From Mytilus trossulus (taxonomy: Eukaryota; Mollusca; Bivalvia; Mytilida; Mytilidae): a stretch of DNA of 64,000 nt. Shown in pieces: positions 59,601-64,000 of this stretch. The number at the start of each line of letters is the position of its first letter. Position 1 is the stretch's first letter. A program made the position numbers and the translations under genes. The stretch spans positions 22,731,578 through 22,795,577 of the forward strand of contig NC_086378.1 in assembly GCF_036588685.1 (NCBI RefSeq), written 5' to 3'. Under the pieces are notes generated by a model. That model did no database searches. It was not told the DNA's origin and was given only the letters and a program-made list of their open reading frames with translations.

Positions 59601-60735
59601 TTAAAAGGAATTAGAAAGGGAAAATGAACTTAATTAATAACATTTGATAAACATGACAAACATGGTATACATATAACCAATTGGAAGACATAAAAGTTTG
59701 ACCATTGTTACTTTACGTTGTCATGGTCTTGACGTGATGTTGTTTGTGAAATACAGTAGTTCCAGTAAGGAGGCGGGGCTTATAGGTTAGTTGAAGTCAT
59801 TGACGTATGAAGCTAAAGTTTATACGTATAGCTTTATCTGTATAGTAAAATAGCTGATTTCAGTATAAATTATAATAGTTCTTCAACTGTTCAAGTATAT
59901 AAGGCAAATGGAACAATTGGTTTCCTTAAAAGAAATTTAAATATGGGATCAACTACTGTACAGTGAAGGAGAATGCCTATAAAACATTGGTACGTCCAAT
60001 TGTAGAATATGCCAGTCCAGTATGGGATCCATACCTAAAGACAGAGACTGACAGACTTCAGATGGTACAAAGAAGAGGAGCTCTCTACGTATCTTACAAA
60101 CATCATAACCACTCCAGGGTTAACTTGATGCTACAACATCTGAAATGGAAATCAACAATGTGGCAATGGCAAAGGAAGGTGGTCTAATACCACCAAAAAG
60201 AATGACACATAACATGTATGATAAATCCTTTCAAGTACCTGTGACTATCGAAAACACTCATTCTTCCCAAGAACCATCTGGGATTATTGGAATGCTCATC
60301 ACGAGGTCGTACCATCACCGTCAGTGGAGGCCCTTAGAGACTTTATGACAAATATGAATTAAATTTAAAAATTTTGTGGGGAGGGATGGTCGAATATGCG
60401 CACCAAACCAAGGAAAGAATAATCGGTCCGTTGATTGTGGCCATTACCTGCCAGAAGCAGAAGAAGCTAATAATTATTTAGTCCAAATAATTATGACGTC
60501 TGGCAAGGCTATTTTAATTTTTTTCTGGGACGCCTTCCTACGACAGTTGTAAGGCGTCCCAGAAAAAAAATAAAAATAGCCTTGCCAAACGTCATAATTA
60601 TTTGGACTAATAATTATTGAGACTGAGAGGTATCCTTTTTTGTTGTTGTTGCAAAGTTAGAAAATATTTAACCTTCACGTGATTGTCAACAGCTGCCTTT
60701 GCTGCAGCGGCTTTTCCTCTGTTTTTAGCTTCCAT
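43281..60735 (-). CDS. RPIA: Ribose-5-phosphate isomerase A, eight coding exons
   Basis: Joining, in gene order, 60735-60673, 59018-58958, 58363-58308, 53822-53763, 51987-51854, 48295-48154, 44356-44254 and 43369-43281 gives 708 bp, 235 residues plus TAA, the usual core length. All junctions have GT/AG sites and compatible phases. The enzyme interconverts ribose-5-phosphate and ribulose-5-phosphate in the non-oxidative pentose phosphate pathway. Landmarks are the phosphate loop GIGSGST (residues 27-33), IDGADE (85-90), KGGG (99-102), EK (108-109), [10 protein letters not shown] and the C-terminal [15 protein letters not shown]. By family knowledge from E. coli RpiA, the catalytic Asp, Asp, Lys and Glu correspond to D86, D89, K99 and E108; all are present. 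An in-frame upstream ATG at 60819 could add 28 residues. Confidence 0.95.
44254..44356 (-). CDS. RPIA: RPIA exon 7
   Basis: Frame [20 protein letters not shown] then [14 protein letters not shown] plus one base. [10 protein letters not shown] is a hallmark of the family. Acceptor 'atatttcag', donor CCAG|GTTTGT. Confidence 0.93.
44920..47435 (+). repeat. Dispersed repeat L, compound copy in RPIA intron 6, split by a palindrome
   Basis: Starts 'aactagaggctctaaagagc', has five or more 'gggcaataactccttaaggg' blocks and ends 'cttggccctttgggccaggt' / 'gagctaaaa'. The palindromic element 46230-47002 interrupts it within one 'ccttaagg' word. Confidence 0.85.
46230..47002. mobile_element. 773-bp near-complete palindrome (foldback element) in repeat L
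   Basis: The left ('cagtaaattggctatgtc' onward) and right ('gacatagcccatttactg') halves are inverted copies for roughly 330 bp each, including 'gggtgaacatttgtatagaa' mirrored by 'ttctatacaaatgttcaccc', around a loop near 46540-46660. Flanks are ccttaagg on both sides (46222-46229 and 47003-47010), where intact repeat L has only one copy. Because ccttaagg contains ttaa, both an 8-bp (hAT-like) and a 4-bp TTAA (piggyBac-like) duplication fit. No transposase is encoded. Confidence 0.88.
47649..48175 (-). repeat. 48-bp minisatellite made of the RPIA exon-6 end and 5' splice site, 11 copies
   Basis: Each unit on the minus strand reads agaatggcagtcaagaaagc, then a|gtatgtatttagtactagcc, then ttctgat. 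The most gene-proximal copy is the true end of exon 6 (LRMAVKKA and the GTATGT donor at 48153). The other ten lie in intron 6 and repeat the last 21 exonic bases and the donor with few changes. Since 48 is a multiple of three, the plus strand is open for 187 codons, which is an artefact. Confidence 0.95.
48154..48295 (-). CDS. RPIA: RPIA exon 6
   Basis: Frame (C)[20 protein letters not shown] then [20 protein letters not shown] and [15 protein letters not shown] is strongly conserved in the family. The acceptor is 'tttcag'; the donor at 48153 is the first of 11 nearly identical GTATGT sites. Use of any later donor would read GTATGTATTTAG, an in-frame stop. Confidence 0.94.
48895..49030 (+). 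repeat. SINE-like repeat A, diverged
   Basis: 'gctatcagacaactattaca', 'acagctataggtcactgtta' and 'aaagcccatacagaatagta' fit family A. Confidence 0.55.
49320..49485 (+). repeat. Dispersed repeat with GACGGACGGAC motif
   Basis: 'gaacacatgtgtactaagtt' to 'gcaggacggacggacagact' resembles a short interspersed family I associate with bivalves. The open frame across it is not a gene. Confidence 0.5.
49490..51580. other. RPIA intron 5, mostly unremarkable
   Basis: AT-rich intronic DNA. A GC-rich hairpin-like stretch ('ggaggacgggaggagacccc' / 'gtcctcccgccgggagg') lies at about 51025-51085. No exon seen. Confidence 0.5.
51585..51665 (+). repeat. SINE-like repeat A fragment
   Basis: 'gattgcctatgaatgcagct' and 'aagacaactatccaccagaa' fit the 5' part of family A. 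Confidence 0.5.
51854..51987 (-). CDS. RPIA: RPIA exon 5, catalytic exon
   Basis: Frame [20 protein letters not shown] then [20 protein letters not shown] and IADI plus two bases. It holds the four catalytic-site residues. The Leu before TQEK in many homologues is Gln105 here. Acceptor 'tttttgacag', donor TTTG|GTATGT. Confidence 0.95.
52162..52297 (+). repeat. 35-bp tandem repeat, four copies
   Basis: 'gagtttgctcccttagttgt' / 'tgaagaattattcc' recurs about every 35 bp with small changes, in RPIA intron 4. Confidence 0.8.
52948..53531 (-). mobile_element. 584-bp inverted-repeat element, copy 2 (RPIA intron 4)
   Basis: It has the same length and the same ends (aaaggagtaggt ... acctactccttt) as 1061-1644 but lies in opposite orientation. 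The inverted ends extend about 34 bp to 'ttttggcc'. A 65-codon frame occupies 53359-53162 at the same internal offset as in copy 1. Confidence 0.88.
53162..53359 (-). CDS. 65-codon ORF inside the 584-bp element, copy 2
   Basis: Frame [20 protein letters not shown] then [15 protein letters not shown], ending RRKPSKI and stop. It is the same length and starts at the same offset (172 bp from the element end) as the copy at 1233-1430, with about a dozen substitutions and no indel. I do not recognise a family. It is too short to be a transposase and may be chance. Confidence 0.25.
   Translation of the reverse strand: MKNLSNMPKTVTFHMVFVKNESGRIRVHPRPLYMLCIIIKHNLHFNIKNEHEWGHFHLRRKPSKI
53763..53822 (-). 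CDS. RPIA: RPIA exon 4
   Basis: Frame [20 protein letters not shown], 20 whole codons, phase 0 at both ends. RQLI and LTL.DLDR-type text is typical. Acceptor 'tatcaatag', donor AAAG|GTAAAT. Confidence 0.92.
53890..53965 (+). repeat. Repeat C fragment in RPIA intron 3
   Basis: 'tcttatgtagacgaaacaac' / 'ttctggcgtactaaattata' matches the right end of the copies at 37930-37975 and 38278-38325. Confidence 0.7.
54757..56743 (+). mobile_element. Repeat G, about 2-kb non-coding element with internal tandem repeats
   Basis: Left end 'ccagatgctccgcagggcgt' / 'agctttatacgaccgcag', right end 'tttgcggtcgtataaaa', giving an inverted TTTATACGACCGCA at the two ends. Inside are about two units of a ~260-bp repeat ('ttttggacccagatttggac', 55476-55990), about four units of a ~150-bp repeat ('actcccaaaatcaataccaa', 55990-56630) and a (GAC)n run. 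No coding capacity is visible. A second, interrupted copy lies at 37291-38770. Confidence 0.75.
56633..56690 (+). repeat. (GAC)n microsatellite, about 19 units
   Basis: Uninterrupted gac repeat near the right end of repeat G. It makes a spurious poly-Arg frame on the plus strand. Confidence 0.97.
57271..57440. mobile_element. 170-bp palindromic MITE in RPIA intron 3
   Basis: The left arm 'aaataattgatgcaacctat' ... 'agttttaacatgggta' ... 'ggcattatat' is mirrored by 'atataatgcctacccatgtt' ... 'gcttgcatcaattattt'. The two arms differ by a 5-bp insertion. Confidence 0.85.
58308..58363 (-). CDS. RPIA: RPIA exon 3
   Basis: Frame [26 protein letters not shown] is conserved across animal RPIA. Acceptor 'tttttccag', donor CCAG|GTTTGT; phase 1 to 0. 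Confidence 0.93.
58540..58655. repeat. Two-copy tandem repeat derived from repeat B
   Basis: 'gccacattctgcatgcatga' / 'atgtgcctgaccaaggtcaa' occurs twice in tandem (about 55-bp period) in RPIA intron 2. Confidence 0.75.
58715..58918 (-). repeat. SINE-like repeat A, reverse copy
   Basis: 'gttgtttcattggcaatcat' / 'accacatcttttttt' at the right and 'ttgaattgttttacatttgt' at the left are the reverse complement of family A. Confidence 0.7.
58958..59018 (-). CDS. RPIA: RPIA exon 2, phosphate-loop exon
   Basis: Frame [20 protein letters not shown] plus one base. GIGSGST is the sugar-phosphate binding loop. Acceptor 'attttatag', donor ATAG|GTAAGG. Confidence 0.94.
59319..59440. mobile_element. 122-bp palindromic MITE in RPIA intron 1
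   Basis: 'atagtgtcttgaaatatgaa' / 'atttatttgtat' at the left is mirrored by 'atacaaataaatttcatatt' / 'tcaaggcactat' at the right. Confidence 0.85.
59877..60362 (+). pseudogene. LINE reverse-transcriptase C-terminal remnant with frameshifts
   Basis: Three frames in succession give the familiar end of a non-LTR ORF2: [19 protein letters not shown], then [20 protein letters not shown] with [13 protein letters not shown], then after MYDKSFQVP a shift to [20 protein letters not shown] and [12 protein letters not shown] with TAA. KTLVRPILEY..WDP and the final W-N-x-L / SVEAFR-type block are standard for this part. At least two frameshifts and the lack of the catalytic domain show it is dead. It lies antisense in RPIA intron 1. 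Confidence 0.88.
60479..60609. mobile_element. 131-bp palindromic MITE with 9-bp target duplication
   Basis: Arms of about 58 bp: tagtccaaataattatgacg onward is mirrored by cgtcataattatttggacta. Both sides are flanked by ataattatt (60470-60478 and 60610-60618). It lies 63 bp from the RPIA exon-1 donor. Confidence 0.9.
60673..60735 (-). CDS. RPIA: RPIA exon 1
   Basis: Frame [20 protein letters not shown] and K, then donor AAG|GTTAAA. The [10 protein letters not shown] text matches the first helix of animal RPIA. An in-frame ATG at 60819 would add 28 residues that are basic and hydrophobic without acidic residues. Which ATG is used cannot be told. Confidence 0.9.
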
Positions 60736-60819
60736 TTGGAATGCACTATAACGACTGACAATTAGTTTTAAACTAGTCTGCACCAAGTTGTTGAGAAAAA
60801 ACTTTCGCGCAATTCTCAT

Positions 60820-61150
60820 TCTACTGTGAATGGTAAATATCGAAGAAACCCGAATGGTAAAATTTAAACCTAAATCGGTAACGGTAAACAAAATCTGAAT
60901 TTGACTATAATAATATTGTCATGATATATCATGAAAGAAAAACTTAATATAATGAAATCTGTAAACATTTATAGGTCTCATTACTGTAAATATACACTAT
61001 GAATATGTAAATAACTACAACAAGTTTAAAATGTTCAAATACACAATAGACAATATACGGAATTTAAGCACTGCGGAATATCTCGGACTTTTCCAACACT
61101 GTAAGCCACACGTGGATTGTTATTGAATATCAACAGACGTTATCAGAGGA
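60820..61150. promoter_or_regulatory. Putative shared promoter region between RPIA and HMBS
   Basis: The two start codons point away from each other and are 331 to 416 bp apart. No TATA box at a convincing position is visible, and I cannot define binding sites. That a shared promoter operates here is inference from geometry alone. Confidence 0.45.
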
Positions 61151-61207
61151 ATGTCTTATAATATGTCAAACCGAAAATCTTTCCGAGTTGGTTCTAGGAA
61201 AAGTCAG
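61151..61207 (+). CDS. HMBS: Hydroxymethylbilane synthase (porphobilinogen deaminase), first coding exon only
   Basis: ATG at 61151 opens MSYNMSNRKSFRVGSRKSQ, followed by the donor CAG|GTAAGG. The sequence (I/F)RVGSRKSQ is the highly conserved N-terminal start of the enzyme, which joins four porphobilinogen units into hydroxymethylbilane in haem synthesis in the cytosol. In animal HMBS genes, as I recall, an intron falls directly after this SQ, before LA. I looked through 61208-64000 for an exon starting LA-xIQT and found none, so the rest of the gene lies outside the window. A second in-frame Met is residue 5. Confidence 0.78.
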
Positions 61208-64000
61208 GTAAGGATCTAGATATTTAAGATAGAAATCAGACTTTCATATGAATTGAGACAATAAAATGATAATTGAAAAGTAATTTTACATAACAGTAAC
61301 ACAGAGAAAAAATTTAAGACTCAAGACTCAGAGGTCACGATTTGTTACGTCATGGAGAATTTAATAAACTTGTTCGGTATTGACGTCTTTTAATAGGGAA
61401 ATAACATTTTTTTTCATCATATGAAACACATGTGGAACAAGCAACATATATCAACACATTCTCCATTAGAGATTACTTTAAAACTATAAAAGTAAAACCG
61501 GTTGTGACCAGGATGTACATACAATGTACATGTACATGTATCAGTGTATATGCTTGTTCTTTGTTATTAAAGTGCTTTAATAGTGTTCCAAATTGAAAGA
61601 CATAGTTGTTTCTGTGTTTGTTATCAGATTTAAACATACATGTACGTTGTATGTACAGTACTCCATACATGTATATGAGTGGAAACAGGACCTTTTGTGG
61701 GACGTCAGGATCAGGTGTTTTTAAGCTCAGGATTTCCAAATGACCCTATCGGGATCCCGGATTTCTTTTTTTAAATTTCAAAATGTCGAGATTTTTTGGG
61801 ATTTCATGAATTGAAGCCAAAGATTTCGGGATCAGGACCCCTCCGACCCCCCTCATATGTGTGTCATGACTGAATTGTTTGTAAAATTTTATTTACATAA
61901 TTTTGCTCCACATCAAGATTTTGCAGCCATTCTAAAACCTTGAAAGTCCCATTGAAAATCAACCCAAATTACTATGTTTTTTATTAAGGATTTAAAAAAA
62001 ATCTATTTGAAGCCTTCTCTTTTTCAAAATCTTCAAGGGTGTCTTTAACGTGGGAGATATGGCTTTCTCTTAACACGGGTCAGATATTTATAGTCTCCTA
62101 TAATTATGTCATGGAGAACAAAAAAAATTGTGAATGCGTAGAAAAAGATGTAGTTCCTAAGTTACATGTTTCACATAAATTTCTCATAAAAAGCCATTTG
62201 CCAATGAAATTAAAAGGATAACTAATAAAGAATTCAAATATTGAAAAATATTCAACTCATCCAAACATCACTGATAATTAACTCATGGGCTACACACATT
62301 TGTGAATTAATGTGTTGTTCGTTCACTCATTGAATATTTTTCTCTATTTGAATTCTTCGATTTCTTATTCTATAAATATCAATCTGAATTACATAAACCT
62401 GCAATTGTTTTGACTCTTTAAACATAATTTTCCATTATCTCCTTACTCATACTTATAGAAAAATGGGGTTTATGGAATTCTGACGAAGAGTTGTTTTCTT
62501 GGCAATCATCATAGCTTTTTAAAGTACAAAAGCTCCATCTCCATGATCACCTTTGGTTTCTAAAGTGTAATTTATAGCTCAATGCATTATTGGAAGTACA
62601 AAATAATTGCTTTTGTATCCCTTACAATTTGATATTCATGTACTGTGTACTAATTACCTTTTAACTGACCAGAAAGACACATGGCGCTTACGGGAGTTGT
62701 AAGTAGGTTGTAAAAAAGAGGTTTACAAATAAGACATTAAATTGTTTGGGATGTTTTGAAAAAGATTCCATAAGCCTTGTATAAAGTACCAAAAGTGTAT
62801 AAATTACTTACTGGTACATTTATTTACATTTTGAACTAACATAAATTCAAGACTGAATCCATAAATCTGATGAAATACCTACAAATGTAACCATGGTAAC
62901 ATGCCTACATTTGTACTTGTATATATATGTTAAGAATTTTTTTGTGTCTTAATTGTCATGATCAAGCGCTTTTAATATCTCAATCATTTATTCAAATGAA
63001 GGTCCACATCCATCTTCTTAAAAAAAACAACATTTCAAATGTCCAAATTTACATATGTATTTACATTTGTAGCTAAAAAATGATGTTTCCTTGGTTACCA
63101 ATACCATCCAATAATTTAAACAAATGTCAAAAGTAGCACACTGAAGACATTTTAAACACAGTAATTTACTCATCATCCTCATGTTCATGTATTTAATGTT
63201 TTGTAAACTAAAAAATACTAAGGCAACAGTAGAAGTATGTCACTGACATGACTGGTCTATTTTAGTAAAATAAATATCAAGAAGTTTACAAATTCCTTGT
63301 GTCGTTGGGTTACCAAGTATCATTGGCAGTTTTCAAATGTATTTTAACATGAATTTTTATATCATGTACATGTATATACCTTCATGACTTTTAACCAATT
63401 AACATTTGTAGTTAGTATTTATTTTGATTTCTTGAATCTTGATATCATTCCACATAATGACACACTCAAATGATATGTGCTCGAATCAAATCCTATCTAC
63501 TATTAAATGGTGGCTAGCTATAGCTTGTCCTCTAGACAAAGACCCAGCCCAGAACTTTTCAAATTCGAAGCAAGTGTTATAGTAATTTCAGAAATAAAGA
63601 TGAAAACTGGTCCCCATTTTGAGTAATTGAGACTGAGAGGGGGTATTAACATGCAAATTCATGCTTTTAGGTACTGAAAATTGAGAAATATTGTAAAGGT
63701 TTTTATAATTGCGAAAAAATGCAACAGGATTATAATCGCAATAATTTAAACTCACATTTTGAATTCTTTTATCAGAAGTAAACATAATTTTCTCAACATG
63801 CTCAATGATCATGATGATGCAAAAATAAAAATCATTTTCTAGACTAAAATGGCCAAATAACAATTATATTAAAATGCAGGCAATAATTTCTAAATTTACA
63901 GTGCTACATGGACACGATTGCTATTGGGTCCTTTTTAATTTTCTTTCCTGCAGTTTCAAAATTTGTAAATGACACACATATTGAAGAAGCCTAGAGCTGC
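61208..64000 (+). other. HMBS intron 1 (left part)
   Basis: No further exon recognised. 61690-61860 resembles a dispersed repeat ('cgggatcccggatttc'), 62470-62520 is a trace of repeat A, and 62235-62350 has a weak inverted repeat around 'gaatattttt'. Confidence 0.55.

Overview
The window is animal nuclear DNA: AT-rich, intron-containing, and packed with short palindromic DNA elements, SINE-like repeats, minisatellites and 5'-truncated LINE ends. The dispersed families I recognise (for example the ones containing 'caccgtacggccttcaacaatgag', 'gggcaataactccttaaggggtcaa' and 'ccgagggtatcatcagcccag') are ones I associate with marine mussels, so a mytilid bivalve (Mytilus or a close relative) is the best guess. 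There is no sign of prokaryotic gene organisation and no virus.

Four host genes can be supported. (1) 2249-11868, plus strand: a complete six-exon SLC16-type monocarboxylate transporter of 526 residues. (2) 27510-28774, minus strand: the long 3' coding exon of a secreted, alpha-helical protein resembling the rapunzel / SE-cephalotoxin-like group; its start lies in an upstream exon I could not find. (3) 43281-60735 (possibly 60819), minus strand: a complete eight-exon ribose-5-phosphate isomerase A gene of 235 residues, with all catalytic residues present. (4) 61151-61207, plus strand: the first coding exon of hydroxymethylbilane synthase (porphobilinogen deaminase), whose remaining exons lie to the right of the window. 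Genes 3 and 4 are head to head, with 416 bp or less between their start codons, so they probably share a promoter region. One acts in the pentose phosphate pathway and the other in haem synthesis.

Layout: 1-2248 is upstream repeat-rich DNA with a 584-bp inverted-repeat element. 2249-11868 is the transporter, with a 3-kb 53-bp satellite in intron 1 and a tandem duplication of most of exon 5. 11869-27509 is gene-poor (CG-rich foldback element, tandem repeats, LINE tail, nested MITE, 50-bp minisatellite). 27510-28774 is the secreted-protein exon. 28775-43280 is again gene-poor and made mostly of layered repeats. 43281-60735 is RPIA, whose introns hold a large palindrome, an amplified splice-donor minisatellite, a second 584-bp element, a nested 2-kb element, a broken LINE and several MITEs. 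61151-64000 is the HMBS first exon and part of its first intron.

I found no clearly new multi-gene system. The most unusual structures are the RPIA exon-6 end plus 5' splice site tandemly amplified 11 times, the exon-5 duplication in the transporter, the two 584-bp elements that keep the same 65-codon ORF at the same offset, and several nested transposon insertions whose target-site duplications can be read directly. Exon boundaries were derived by hand from reading frame, GT/AG sites and family knowledge; no alignment or transcript data were available.
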